A DNA stretch of 64,000 bases from Ampelocalamus luodianensis. Taxonomy: Eukaryota > Streptophyta > Magnoliopsida > Poales > Poaceae. The DNA lies in contig CM070632.1 of the NCBI GenBank assembly GCA_036346255.1, positions 26,376,657-26,440,656 on the forward strand, written 5' to 3'. Below, in pieces: positions 44,315 to 57,676 of this stretch. The notes under the pieces are model-generated. The model had not been told where the DNA came from, made no database searches, and was given only the letters and a program-made list of their open reading frames with translations. The translations under genes and the position numbers were made by a program. Within the stretch, counting starts at the first letter, position 1. Each line of letters starts with the position of its first letter.

Positions 44315-47300
44315 ATGGACCGAAGCTGGATGTACGTTGAGAACCATGTGATTGAAGAGTATATTGATGGTGTGTCTGCTTTTAGAAGAGTTGTCAAGCA
44401 GGATATGTTGAAGAAGGAGATAAAATTTATGTATTGTCCATGCATTGATTGCGATAATCTGAAGATGTTTACCAACCTAGTGCAGATCGAAAGGCACTTG
44501 ATTCGAAGGGGTTTCAAAAAGGAGTACACATGTTGGACCAATCATGGTGAAGAGCAGATTATACCGGAAGGTAGTAACATCGTCGAGGGAGACAACGATA
44601 TACCAGATGTGGACTGTGCTTTCGATGAGGGTAGGTCGCACGATTACAATCTGGATCAGATGCTACACGATGCAGAAGGGGGTCACTATAGTGAGAGAGA
44701 GTTTGGTAAATTTGAGGGCTTAATGGAGGACTCGGGGAAGTCTTTGTTCCCAGGCTGCAAGCCGGAATACACAAGGTTGTCATCTGTGCTTGAACTGCTG
44801 AAATTGAAGGCAAGTAATGGTTTGTCCAAGAAGAGTTTCATGTTGTTACTAAGTCTCCTAGCGGACATCCTTCCAGAGGGAATCGTGTTGCCCAGAACCA
44901 CCTACTAAGCCAAGAAGGTTCTTTGTCTATTGGGAATGGAAGTAGAAATAATACATGTATGCCCGAACGATTGTATCCTCTACCATAAAGAGTATGCAGA
45001 CATGCATGTATGTCCGGTGTGCAAAGCATCCTGATACAAACGTAAGAATCACTCCGATGATAGTGAGGGCATCGAGGTGAAGCAACGACCTCCTGCTAAG
45101 GTGTTGTGATATCTGTCTATAATTCCCCGTTTGAAGCATTTATTTGCGAACTGAATGGAGGCAAGATTGCTGCGTTGGCACTCTGAGGAGCGTAAGAAAG
45201 ATGAAAAGATAAGACACCCTACTGATTCTGTCCAGTAGAGAAACTTTGATAGGAGCTTCAAACACTTCAGTGTGGAACGGATGAATATAAGGTTTGGGTT
45301 GAGTAAAGATGGAATGAATCCTTTCGATAACATGAGCAGCCGACATAGCACCTAACCCATGAATCTATGTATGTACAACCTTCCTCCTTAGCTATGTATA
45401 AAGCAGAAGTACATTTTGATGTCACTACTTATCCAAGGGCTGAAGAAACCTGGGAACGATATTGATATGTACCTAGCACCATTGCTGAAAGGTCTTGTGA
45501 CACTGTGGAACGAAGGGGTACAGGTATGGGATGCATACAAACGAGAGAACTTTACTTTATGCGTCATGTTGTTCTGCACCATCAATGATTTTTCTGCCCT
45601 TTGTAACCTATCGGGGTTCAGTACAAAAGGAGCCAAAGTATGCCCTCACTGCTTACATGATACCGAGAGTGTGTGGCTGAGCAACTCACGCAAAACGGTG
45701 TACATGTGTCACCGTAGGTTCCCTCCCAAGTATTACCCATACTGCAAGATGAAGAAACAATTCGACAAAAATAAGGAGGACGATTCAGCTCCAAGGGCTT
45801 TTAGAGGAAAAGAGGTCTATGATATGGTTAAGGATATCGATGTTGTGCTTGGAAAGGGACGTAAATTGAGGACTCGTCAGAAGAATATCTGGAAGAAGCG
45901 ATCAATTTTTTGGGACTTACCTTATTGGGAGCACTTAGAAGTTCACCACTACATCGACGTCATGTACATGGAGAAGAATGTATGCGATAGTTTGATTGGT
46001 CTCTTACTGAACATTCGTGACAAGACAAATCATGGTGTCAACGCACGGCGTGACTTGGTTTATATGAACAAAAGGACCGAGTTAGCATCGAAAGAGACCA
46101 ACAAAGGATGAATGTACCTTCCCCCAGCTTGCTACACTCTATCCAAGGCTGATAGAAAGGAACTGTACCAGAGCTTACCTGGTGTAAAAGTTCCATTTGG
46201 TTACTCCATCAGCATGAAGAAACTTGTTTCTATGGAAGATTTGAAATTAATTGGTATGAAGTCTCATGATTGTCATGTGCTGATAACACAAATGCTTACT
46301 GTTGCAATTAGAAGTATTTTACCGAACAAGATCCGAGTGACAATCATGAGGCTGTTTTATTTATTTAACTCAATTGCTCAGAAGGTCATTGATCCCGAAG
46401 GACTAGATGCTCTATAGGCCAAGGTGGTGATGACTCTATGTCATCTTAAGATGTATTTCTCTCTGTTATTTTTTTATATCATAGTACATCTCATTGTTCA
46501 TCTTGTGAAAGAGATAAATATATATGGCCCTGTGTTCCTACATCATATGTACCCGTTCGAGAGGTACATGGGAATTCTCAAGTCCTATGTACAGAATCGA
46601 TCTCGGTCGGAGGGCAGCATCATCGAAGGTTATGCAACTAAAGAGGTCATTAAGTTCCGCGTCTACTACATGGCTCAGGTGGAATCGATAGGTGTGCCTT
46701 TATCTCATCATGAGGGGAGGCTGAAGGGTATCAGGATCATTAGAAGGAAAGCAATCACTCCTGATTTCGACGCGTACGCTCAAGCCCATTTCATGGTCTT
46801 GCAACACATGACCCAAGTGTCCCCGTACATCGACGAGCACAAAGACATGGTACACCAATAGAGTCCAGGCCGGTCGGAGGTTTGGATCACAAGAGAGCAC
46901 AACCTCCAATTCAACGAATGGTTAAAGGTGCGATTTACTAGGAGGCCATTATCAAGTGATGATGCGCTGCCAAGGTTGGCAAAAGGGTCAAAATTTACAA
47001 TTGTGATATGGCAAGGATACAACATAAATGGGTACATATTTTATACAATAGCTCAGGATAGAAAGAGCAAAGTCCAGAACAACAATGTCCTCATAGATGC
47101 ATTTCACGAGTAGTTTGATACCGCTAGATTGAGCTCCTACTATGGGTTTGTAGAGGAGATTTGGGAGCTCGACTACGTACTTTTCAAAATCCGTTATTTC
47201 AGTGTCATTGGGCCAAACTTCCACAGGGTGTGAAGGTCGACAAATACGGCATCACTGCTGTGGACATCGAATGTGTCAGATACTTTTATCTAAAGGACCC

Positions 47301-47550
47301 AGCAAATAAGAACAGTCACGAGTTCTTCATGGAAAAAGAATGATTGACGGAGTTGAGAATGTCATGGATGATAAAGAGTACAATCAATTTGATGAGTTCC
47401 CTTCTTTTGGAGACATCATTAGGCTCGAGGAAGAAGCCAGTAAGGAAGCTAGCTATATGTGCGTCGATCATCATGAAGGGCTATTTTTTTCAAAGGAAAT
47501 AGCCAAGTGGAATGATCCCTGTCCCACACGGTGAACACCTATTTGGAAAA
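44315..47550 (+). pseudogene. TNP2-type CACTA transposase, decayed
   Basis: The start at 44315 gives MDRSWMYVENHVIEEYIDGV, the transposase-associated domain, with its CPCIDC zinc ligands near residues 42-47 and a YTCWTNHGE motif near residue 72. After a stop at 44906-44908 the TNP2 domain follows in the same direction to about 46110, with CPNDCILYHKEYADMHVCPVC near 44960-45030 and CPHCLHDTESVWL and HYIDVMYMEKNVCDS further on. Then come LPGVKVPFGYS (46112-46417), MYPFERYMGILK with GSIIEGYATKEVI (DUF4218-like, near 46550-46660), and FYTIAQDRKSKVQNNNVLI (DUF4216-like, 46930-47113). The transposase would cut at the CACTA ends. At least eight in-frame stops or shifts make this copy inactive; a Copia element follows at 47561. 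Confidence 0.9.
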
Positions 47551-47560
47551 TTATTCCATT

Positions 47561-49165
47561 TGAAGGATCGATTATGGCGATTAGAGGGGGTGAATAGACG
47601 CAAATTAAATTTCCCCCACTCAAGTATTTCTTCTCTTGAACTCTAGTGCTATTAGGAAGATACTAGGTTCAAGAACACCAAGAGTACACTAAGAACAGAG
47701 TGAATCAGAACAAGAATTTCAGAATAGCAATTTCAATAAATATGGAATTTTAGAAACTTAGCCGCTAAGAAACCTCAAGAACTCAAGATCTATTCAACCA
47801 AAATTGATGAAACTTGAACCATAGCAAGATGAGGTCCTTAGGGTTATGATTCCAAAAGAAATTGAAAAATAAAGCCCAAGAGAGAGACCTTTCTTACACA
47901 AAGTTCACATTGCATCAAAACAACAATTTCAGAAACTTAGCAGTGAAGAAACCTCAATAACTCAAGATATACTTATCCAAAATTGATAAAACTTGAACCA
48001 TGGCTATGAAATAATATTGGGGCTATAATTCCAAAAGAAATTGTAAAGATATAACTAAAGTCTCAACCTTTCATGCAAATAGTTCAAGTAGCATAAAAAA
48101 CAACAATTTCAGCTCAAGAACATGGTTAATGCAAACACAACTTGACAGGAATAAATTCTAATGGATCTTGTTGGGTTGTAACATGTTCTTAATGAACTCC
48201 TCAACCAATTACATGTCCTAGATCCAATAGAACTACAACAAGTAGGAGGGGAAGAAAAGCTCAAGTTGCAACAAAGAAAAGCAAGAAATAAAATAAATTT
48301 CAGAACATGTAAGAACTTGAAACTTTCATGGCTTCAAGAGAAACTTTCATTGCTTCAAGAAGAAGGATTACAAAGACACACTTCATGGTGGGCAAAGCTC
48401 AAAGGATCATAAGGAAAACCCTAAATCCTTCCCCAAGACTTGGTGGTGGAGGTATACTTCTACCCCTCTATTTATAGCCCCATGGGAGCAACCTCAACCC
48501 TTGGATCACCTCAAAGGCTAAGATTAACTCTCTCCACTTATTCATATCCACTTAGGGTTCAGCCAACTTTACCCCTTGCCTAGGATACCCCTCTAGACAA
48601 GCTACAACTACATCAATGCCCTTATGTTGACATTGGTCAACACAAGCCACCTAGAGCTACAACGCTGCTCCACCTTCACGGTCTTCGCTCCTCGTTGACT
48701 TGTCATGTCCATGCCTTTATGTCTCGAGCTCCGAATACCCTCGGAACGCCTCGTCGACACTTGGACAATGCCAAGTCACCCTGAGCCGATGCACGGACCC
48801 GTCTCATGCCATCTTCACGAAGACTCCATCTTCATGACCGGACTTGATCCCCGATTATCTCCTCGACCACCATGATCGTTCTGGACGCCAAGCTCTCCTA
48901 GCTTGCTCCTGATCCCATGTCGATGATCATCTAAGCCATCAATTCAACCTACAGTCAACAAAGACGAAGAAATCATTTCCTTGGCACAAGCACCACACAC
49001 TTGACTATCATTAGTGAAAACATGCATCATAACATCCCATGCAACCGAGGTGAAACTCAAAACTTGACTCCGCAAACTTTAATAACTATCGAACGTCCAT
49101 CAATAAGTCCCAAATGCTGTCAAATATTCATCACAACCTGAAGAGGGCCTCCACATGGTCTCTCA
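47561..49165 (-). repeat. 3' LTR of the 16-kb Copia element
   Basis: 1605 bp from tgaaggatcg to ggtctctca on the plus strand. Compared with the other LTR, scattered substitutions and short indels are visible (for example attatggcgattagaggggg against ttatggcgactagagggg), so the insertion is not very recent. Confidence 0.92.
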
Positions 49166-49177
49166 ATCTCCCCCTTG
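49166..49177 (-). other. Polypurine tract of the 16-kb Copia element
   Basis: The minus strand reads caagggggagat directly before the LTR start TGAGAGACC. This is the usual Copia/Sirevirus tract. Confidence 0.88.
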
Positions 49178-50871
49178 ATGAATATGTTAACAAACCACAT
49201 CAAAATGCAAATTGAAGGTTTTTAAAGAAAAGAGGTTTGCGAAGAGACTAACCTGGTCCAGAAATGAAGAAAGAAGATCATAATCAAGTTGCCAAAATAG
49301 AAGGGAGCTCAACAGTAGAAACATACTTTGCTCAAAAGCTCTAAAGACATTAAGCTCAAAAAAGATCAAATGAAGAAGATGATAAGCAAATGACCTAAAC
49401 TTCATTTGAAAATCATTTTGATGCACATTTAAGCTCAATTATGGTTGAGATTAGCATTAAGTCAATTTTTTTTTAAAAAAAAATCATTTTCAGCCTAATT
49501 AGCATGCATTTTGCCTACATTTCTTTCTCTCTTTGTCAATTTAGTCATCAAGAGACTAGTGAATACCAATGAGCGCAAAAGAGAGCATGTATGCATGAAA
49601 TGCATGGGAATGCAAACCTAAAGAGCTTTGTGTATTATTCAACATGAATATGAAGCTCAAAACATTACACCAAGCCACCTCAATTTAGAACTTGCTAAAC
49701 TAGTTCATGACCAAATATATAGCATAAAGCAAAGACTATCTAGCAAGATAAGAAATTTGCAAAAATTAAGGCCAAGTTTTGCATGATTACACAAGTAGCA
49801 AGTTCTTAGCATAATTTCAACTAAAAATACATAGCCATATCCAAGATGCAAAGAAAAAAAAACTAGAGTTGAACCTAGTCAACACTTTGGGCATGCTACA
49901 AGTTTATGAAAGAACCTAAAGCTCATTTTATTTCATATTTTTGTTTGCAATGTGGGATCGAACCACATCTTTTGTAAAGTGGGATTGAACCACATCTTTT
50001 GCAATTTTCAAAATTTTTCATTTTTTTGGTGAGGTTGACCTCACATCTTTTCAATATTCATTTTTTATTTTTTTTGGTGAGGTTGGTCTCACATCTTTTC
50101 AATATTCTTTTTTAAAAATTTTTGGTGAGGTTGACCTCACATCTTTTTCTATGAGCAAATTTACATAAGGTTCAAACATGATTCAAAATAGCGCAAGCCC
50201 AAGTTTCTCTAGGGACTCTAATAGAAATTTAGATTATCTAAAGACATGGCATAAGTATTAAGAGTAAAAAAAAGCATGTGAAAGCTACAAGTTTCATTAG
50301 GTTTTCAATAAAGCTCATGTTGTCATTTAAATTTCAGCAAGCATTGATAAGCTAAATAGTACATATCTTGGCATGGACAAGCTAGCAAAGTATTTCATTA
50401 TGATAGCAAGGTATGAATGATATGAAGCAAGATTTCAATGTGAATAATAGACAAAGCTCTGTATCATCTAAATGAGTATATCACATATGCCTACATGATA
50501 TGCATGATAAACAAAATAAAGATCCAAGCTCCCTCTCAACAAGTGAATCAATTTCAGAGACATTTTGGTTTAGGTTGAGGTATGTCAAAATTGAGTGCAA
50601 GAAAAACTCAAATGAACTCCCCCTGAACCAAAGCTATAAGTAAGAGAGAAGAAGCTCAAAAACAAAGAAGAAAAGGGGCAAACAAAAAGCATAGATATGA
50701 TAGTGGAATTACTATGGCTTAGACTCGCTCTCACCCACCCTATATGACTCTAGGACTAGCTGATCATCTAAACACAAGGGAGTAAACACGTTCCCTGTCT
50801 ACCCAGGGGGCCCAACACCTGCTAGACCTATAAGAAGTGAGTGAATTCAACCTAGTGAGAAGAGAGCAACT
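49178..50871 (-). other. 3' region of the Copia element, non-coding
   Basis: No env-like or other coding frame is recognisable between the RNase H end and the LTR. The stretch contains a 48-bp tandem repeat (49951-50150), a second purine tract complement at 50615-50625 (ctccccct), and AT-rich filler. Sireviruses are known for long 3' regions with several purine tracts. Confidence 0.55.
49951..50150. repeat. 48-bp tandem repeat with palindromic core
   Basis: Units with ggtgaggttgacctcacatc start at about 50028, 50076 and 50124, exactly 48 bp apart. Two related units with gtgggatcgaaccacatctt lie just before at 49951 and 49979. The cores tgaggttgacctca and gtgg(g)at(c/t)gaaccac are near-perfect palindromes. 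Confidence 0.85.
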
Positions 50872-50876
50872 AATAA

Positions 50877-51795
50877 TGATACGGGGGAGGCCCGATCTTC
50901 TCAGTGAGGAACCGTGGATAGTTGATGCGAAGTAGACGATGTCGCTAGTTGAACACTCGCGCCAATGCACGAACCCTCAACTCTTCGGAATACGCCCAAA
51001 ACACACCGGGTAGTTGTTCGTCGCGAGACCACGAACGATTTAACGCCAAGTCCCCAATTCCCAATGGAACGACGGCTTGACCTCGAGTTGCAGAACAAAC
51101 AATGGATCGCCTAATTTCTCTCAAAGTCCTCGCATGAACTCGTGTCGAAAGAACAAGCAATAGCTATGTTTCAATCTTATGCATAAACCGGTGCGCCTCT
51201 ATGGTGCGGCCATAGGGGTTTATATAGCCTCCCACGCAAGCACAAAACTCGGATGAACGAGAACCGAGTGCTACAGAATCCGAGTCCGACATCGTTCATT
51301 GCTACAAGATTCGAGTCCGACATCGTTCACGTGAACGAGAATCCGATTCAAAAAAACGTCCTACTTTAATTTGGAAATTTAAACTAATCTCCTCTCGGTT
51401 CCCCTTGTATTGTGAGCTTTCCTTCTCTTAGCTTTGCGAATTTGTTCGATACACTTGATGCTTCTTTTGATGCCAATGTAACCCTTGTTGGCCACATGTG
51501 TTTCTTCTCCATGAATTTGTTCCCGACCTCCTCTCCTCCAAAGGCTTCACAATATTCAAACCTAAGAATGCACAAAACATTTGCATGAGGTAATACCCAA
51601 TTCTCATCAATGACAATAGAAGATTCATTAAGAAACAAAAGCACTGTTGATTTAGAAGTTTAGCTCTTGCTCGTCAAGTGGACCAATATGCACTTCAGAC
51701 TTGAATTATTTGTAGCGTCATGTATGGCGCCCACCTCGATATGTGTATGACCACCAATAGGGAAAGATGTATAAGTGTTAGGGATGCCCGCATCA
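50877..51795 (-). repeat. 3' LTR of the CRM-like element
   Basis: 919 bp from tgatacggggg to gcccgcatca on the plus strand. It differs from the 5' LTR by scattered substitutions and 1-4 bp indels. A TATA-like 'tttatatag' complement lies near 51220. Confidence 0.93.
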
Positions 51796-51809
51796 TCCTC
51801 CCCTCTTGA
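51796..51809 (-). other. Polypurine tract of the CRM-like element
   Basis: The minus strand reads tcaagaggggagga before the LTR start TGATG. In the reading frame it encodes part of a PFQEG segment, so the tract is inside the polyprotein frame. Confidence 0.8.
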
Positions 51810-51879
51810 AAAGGCGTCGTCCTCGACGCTAGATCATCACCACCAAAGAAAGGTGATAAATCAGCAACATTGAAAGTAG

Positions 51880-54814
51880 AGCTCACGCCATAGTCATCGC
51901 GGAAAGCTCTATCTTGTAGGCATTGTCGTTGATCTTCTCAAGCACCTTGAAAGGTCCATCACCTCGTGGCAGCAATTTAGACTTGCGGCGCTCGAAAACG
52001 ATCCTTGCGGTAGTGCACCCAAACCAAATCACTGGTTGAAAATCATCTTCTTCGTTTCTTATTCGCCTTCTCAAAGATAGGACTTGACCTTGCGCTCTAT
52101 CTCCTCTTTTGTTTTGAGATGCAATTTCTTCACATACTCACCGCTTGGATGCCTCCATATGAACACGGTGTTGACTTGGAAGTGGCAGCAAATCAAGCGG
52201 CGTAAAGGGTTTGAAACCATACACCACCTCAAAAGGACACAATCTGCGAGTGGAGTGCACGGCCCGATTATAAGCGAATTCCACGTGCGGCAAACAATCC
52301 TCCCACTCGCAGATTCTTCTTGATCATGGTCCGAAGTAGCATCGAAAGTGTGCGGTTCACCACCTCCGCTTGACCATCGGCTTGGGGATGACAAGTCGTC
52401 TTTGAATAACAACCGTCCCCGTTTACCCCAAAGTGTCTTCCAAAAGTAGCTCATGAACTTCACGCCACGATCCGACACAATAGTGCGTGGCAAGCCATGT
52501 AGCCTCACGATCTCCCGAAAAACAAGTTAGCAATATGCGACGCATCGCCGCTCTTGTGGCACGGAATAAAGTGTGCCATCTTTGAAAAACGATCCACAAC
52601 GACAAAACAGAATCACTCGCCTCTTAGTTCTAGGTAATCCTAAAACAAAATCCATACTAATATCCTCCCATGGTGCATTGGGAACAGTAGAGGGGTATAC
52701 AAACCGTGTGGATTCAATTTTGATTTCGCTTTGTGGCAAGTAATGCATCGTTGCACATACCTCTCTACATCTCGCCTCATCTTAGGCCAATAAAAGTGAT
52801 CGCCAAAGATAGATAACGTCTTCTCACGTCCAAAATGTCCCATCAACCCACCGCATGTGATTCCTGCAGTAATAGCAAACGCACGGAGGAGTCCGAACGC
52901 ATAATTTGTTAGTGCGAAACAAAACCCATCATGGATGTGAAATTTATCCCAGCCTTACCCTCTTTGCAATGTGCATAAGGAACGGAAAATCATGGTCATG
53001 AGCATAGAAATCACGCAAACTCTCTAAACCAGAACTTGCACTCCTAATTGAGTTAAAAGCACACTTTTCCTAGAGAGCATCAGCTACCACATTTTCCTTT
53101 CCTTCTTATATTTTACAATGTAAGGAAACGACTCAATGAATTCGACCCATTTGGCATGTCTACGGTTCAGGTTTGCTTGGCCCTTTAAATACTTTAATGC
53201 CTCATGATCGAATGAATAATAAACTCTTTAGGCCATAAATAGTGTTGCCAAGTTTCTAACGCACGCACTAAAGCATAAAGCTCTTTGTCATAGACCGGAT
53301 AATTCAATTGAGCACCATTTAGTTTCTCACTAAAATAAGCTACCGGTCTACCCTCTTGCATTAAAACACCGCCAATACCCAATCCACTAGCATCACACTC
53401 AATTTCAAAAATTTTAGTGAAATCTGTAAAACAAGCAACGGTGCTTCACAAGCGTTTCTTAAGTTCAACAAAAGCATTGTCTTGCGCTACCCCCCACACA
53501 AATTCAACACCCTTTTTAGTAAGTTCATTCAAAGGGGCAGCTATGGTGCTAAAATCCTTCACAAAGCGCCGATAAAAACCAGCGAGACCATGAAAGCTCC
53601 TAATCTGATTTACATTCACGTGAGTTGGCCAATTTTTAATCGCTTCAATTTTAGACTCATCTACTTCAACTCCCGTGCGTAAACAACATAGCCCAAAAAG
53701 ATGACATGATCTTTGCAAAGGTGCACTTCTCTAAGTTACCGAAAAACCTAGCCTCACGCAACACTTGTAGAACTTGTCTAAGATGGTCTATGTGTTCGAT
53801 TCAGTCTGCATCAGAATCGAATATCATCAAAGTACACAACCACAAATTTACCAATCAAATGCCTTAAAACATGATTCATTAAGCGCATGAATGTACTAGG
53901 TGCATTAGTTAAACCAAAAGGCATGACTAACCACTCATACAACCCAAATTTTGTTTTAAATGCTGTTTCCACTCATCCCCTTCATGCATCCTAATTTGAT
54001 GGTAACCATCGCAAATCTATCTTAGAAAAATAACAAAGACTACTCAATTCGTCTCAGCATATCATCTAAGCGAGGTATAGGATGACGATATCGAATTGTG
54101 ATATTATTAATCGCTCGACAATCTACGCACATACGCCATGAACCATCTTTCTTAGGAATTAAAATAACAGAACAAGACAAGGGCTTAAGCTTTCACGCAC
54201 ATACCCTTTGGAGAGAAGCTCTTGTACTTGTTTCTGAATTTCCTTTGTTTCCTCGGATTGGTGCGATACGGTGGTCGGTTCGCAATGACACTCCGGAATC
54301 AAGTCGATCTTATGTTCTATCCCACGAATTGGTGGTAGCCCACCGGTACCTCGCTTGGAAAGACGTCAAGTCCCGCAAAACACAAGCAACACCACTAGGA
54401 AGAGAAGACAAGTCGTTAGTCGAAGCAAGGCGTCTTTGTACAATAGTACAAAGTGCACCAAATTGGGATCTTCGCTGAATTCTCTCATTTCGATTTGGTG
54501 GCTAACATCACTAAATTCTTCTCTCGCTCTTTGGCGCCTCAACGCATCTCAATTTTTCGCATTGAAGAATTCACAATGCTATGTGTAAGGGGCTTCAAGA
54601 TGATATCCATATTATTCCATCGAAATGTGTAGCGATTTGTACGCCCATCATGAACAGCAGAACGGTCATATTGCCATGGCCGTCCCAAGAGCAAGTGACA
54701 CACCGTCATAGGCACAACATCGCAGTCCACAAGTGTCGTGTACTTCCCAATAGAAAACGCCACTCGCACCATATAGTTCACCTTCACTTCCTCTTTGTCG
54801 CTCAACCATTGCAC
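51880..54814 (-). pseudogene. Gypsy pol: protease end, RT, RNase H and integrase, decayed
   Basis: In minus-strand order: a post-protease segment with CDVVPMTVCHLLLGRPWQYD (54814-54539); RT with a WRMCVDCRAINN motif near 54140, PIPRLDDML near 54060, MPFGLTNAPSTFM near 53910 and the catalytic YFDDI near 53820; the RT end SFHGLAGFYRRF (53446-53718); RNase H with YPVYDKELYALV (53194-53382); the integrase zinc-binding part with FYWPKMRRDVERYV and CITCHKAKSK (52640-52846); the core with LPRTIVSDRGVKF (52071-52560); and the C-terminal LPRGDGPFKVLEKINDNAYK (51883-52074) followed by FNVADLSPFFG. Frames change many times. No clear chromodomain is seen. The proteins would copy and integrate the element; this copy cannot. 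Confidence 0.92.
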
Positions 54815-55090
54815 ATGATAAGGACGTGGATGCGCAAGTACTTCAAACCCAACTTATGACACATATCTTTGCTAGCCAAATTGTGACAACTTCCGCCATC
54901 AATGATCACTTTGCGACCTTACCCTTATCAAGCTTCGCCAAGTTCAAACAAATTGAACCGCTGCTCGAGTGACGGCGATGGCATCACACTAAGCACCTTG
55001 GGCGTGCAAACAATGGAATACCGCCGGTGTTAGGAAACTCAGATCGCACTCACATTGTTCTATGTCATCGGTGTGCAAGATCAGTTGCGA

Positions 55091-56507
55091 TCAAAGCGAC
55101 TCGTCATCACTAGTCAAACATAACCGCCATCCTCGGTGATAAGCATAGTTCGACATTTGGGCGATCCCTCCAAAATGGCCAACACCCTTGCACTTGTGGC
55201 AAATGATATCACGTGAACGCCCCGTTGACCCCATAGACGAGGTCACACTAGCAGCGGGCGCCGCAGGTCGACGCACCGGCCGTGTACTCTCCACTTCTTA
55301 CGGCGGAATCGCGCATTGCCGAATTGCTTCCACGAGTGCTCTTGCTTGGCGGGCTGTTGTTATATGGCTGTCCCGGATCGGCCAAGGACGTGAACGGCAG
55401 CGAACCGCATCTTCAATCACTTCGCCGGCCGCGTGCTTGGTGCAAGAACTCAATCATATCATTATAGGGATGGTGATTGACAATGCGCTGATAAAGATGA
55501 TTCATGCCACTAGAAATCTCGCCATGGTCTCGTTTCTTCATTCTCGCGACATCCGCATGTATCATGATAGTTTCCATCTCCTTATGATATTCATCAATTG
55601 ACCTCATACCTTGTCGCAGCTCGTCAACTTCTCAAATAGTGAGCGCTTGTAGTGGCGAGGTACAAAGCGTGCCCGCAAATGCCGCTTCATCCGCTCCCGG
55701 TGATAATCGGCAACTCATGGCGCCCATGCGCTATTTAATGAATCGCTCCCACCAATGTGTAGCATAATCATCCAAGCCATTGGAAGCAAGCAATGACTTC
55801 TTCTCATTGGAATAGTTGTTCATTCGAAACAACTTATCCACCTTCACTCCCAAGTGAGGTATTGCTCCACATCCGTACCACCGAAAATATAGGAAGAGTA
55901 AATTTGGGCTTAGCGACAAAATCGTCGGCGTCGTCGTGTCGATGCTACACGTTGTTGCGATGGTGGCGCTGTCGGTCAGCGTAGTCGCCAACGGGAAATC
56001 GTCATCCCATTGCTCGGCCTCATCGGCCATGCTACGAGGTGCACGATGCACACCTCCTCCGTGGACACCCCGTGGTGCGCTCCACCTCGCCGCTGTTGCC
56101 TCGCCACGCCCATGAGCTCGAGGGCGCGCGCCGCCGCCATCCCGACGTTTGGCGGCACCGCCATGCGACGCGCCGCCGCCGCCGCTCCTCATCCACACGA
56201 ATAGCACGCCATACTCGGTCTCATTGTGCAAACGGCCGGAGGGCGTGCACACTCGTGTCATCACTTGCGCACCTCACGAAGATTGTGTTGTGCGAACATG
56301 GCGCGTAGCTCCGTGAAGTTATGGTTGATGGCCGACGCAATTGTGTGACCTCCTCCCGAGGGTGTTCACCCACCAACTTCCCGAGTTCATCGCGCACGCC
56401 ATTGTCACCATCTTGAAGTTGTTTTTGCAAAGATCTCGCGCAACCGAGTGTACTCGCCCACGTAACCGTGCCTCTGGATTAGGTGGATCCTCCTCGTGAC
56501 TCGACAT
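55091..56507 (-). pseudogene. Gypsy gag, decayed
   Basis: The likely start at 56507 gives MSSHEEDPPNPEARLRGRV. A Gly/Ala/Arg-rich middle (56200-56020) precedes the capsid-like part, where VDKLFRMNNYS and DDYATHWWERF (55850-55735) match the Retrotrans_gag pattern. The zinc knuckle near 55190 reads CHKCKGVGHFGG but the fourth ligand (Cys) is not in place. Several frame changes are present. Gag would form the particle shell and bind RNA. Confidence 0.75.
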
Positions 56508-57676
56508 GGCAACAACTCACAAACAAGAAACGAGGTTATATCCGGTTAGTAAAACAAAAGCGCTCTACTACGCCGCAACTCACTATCCCGAAAACAAGAC
56601 AAGCTTACCGCTCCAAAGTGAATCAAGGACGGCAAATCGACAAGCCAGACAATGAGCGACCTTAACCCGGTAATGTATGAGCGTAACCAAGAGCAAGGGA
56701 GTACACAAACGGGTGTAGGTGGAGCTCGGACAGGTATGTGTATATCCTATGCAACTGATATTCAAGGTATTGTAAAGCTAAGTAATGATCCAAGCTAGAG
56801 TATTTTGCCTATGTGCTGATCCAAAAAGGTTTAAGCGAAGTGTATGAACGCACAAACAAAGATAAATGTGACTTAATGCAAACAAAGGAATGAGCTAGTG
56901 AGAGACAAACTGAAATTGAGATGAAAACTAGCTCGTTTTTGCACCAAGTACTATGAGAGACGCTAGCCAATTGCAAAGATATCAATGTTAGGGCACAAGA
57001 TTGCTCGAATAGATTAAATACACAATCTGAAATTGTGGACTAAGGTTTACTCTTCCCAATTTCGGCCAGCCCTTTTTGTTTTTTTTCTTCTCAAAACCGC
57101 ATGAACAAAGCTCTTCGCCCTTCGGCTATTAAGGAAACCGAAAGGAAAAAATTTGGTACTGGTATTTGCGGGTTTGATCTTTTTTTTTAATACCTTTTCA
57201 AGCCGTGGCTTTTTCTTGTAACCGGCTGCCTTTTCCTCTTTTCTTATTGCAATGGTCGAAATAGGGTTTGCTCCTCTTGATTGCACAAGTCTCACAATTC
57301 AACAACGTAAATAAACCAAAGAACAGCCCTAGTGCAATGTACAAAAGCTAGTCTCAAGGATGAAAGAATATAAGTGAAGCTCAAGAAACCCAAAGTGTTT
57401 TGGCCACTATCTCTTTTTGGGTGCTAATTGAGGAGTTCAATCAAGCAATTTGGTACGGTTTATGTGAACACAACGATTAAGCAACGCAAAAGGAACACAT
57501 GGATCAGACTAAAAACAAAAACTCTAATGGATGAAAACTTAACTAAACGCACAAGAAATAACAGATTAAACTACGGTTTTGGTATTGCAATTTTCGGTTT
57601 ATTGACGATAGGATAGAAAACGAATCTAACTACGGTAAAGAAATTCTCACCGAGTAAACCTAGAATCGATACCATA
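56508..57676 (-). other. 5' leader of the CRM-like element
   Basis: This 1.17-kb stretch lies between the 5' LTR and gag. The base run after the LTR (minus strand TATGGTATCGATTCTAGG) is in the place of the primer-binding site but matches initiator-Met tRNA only for about eight bases. No coding frame is supported. Confidence 0.55.
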
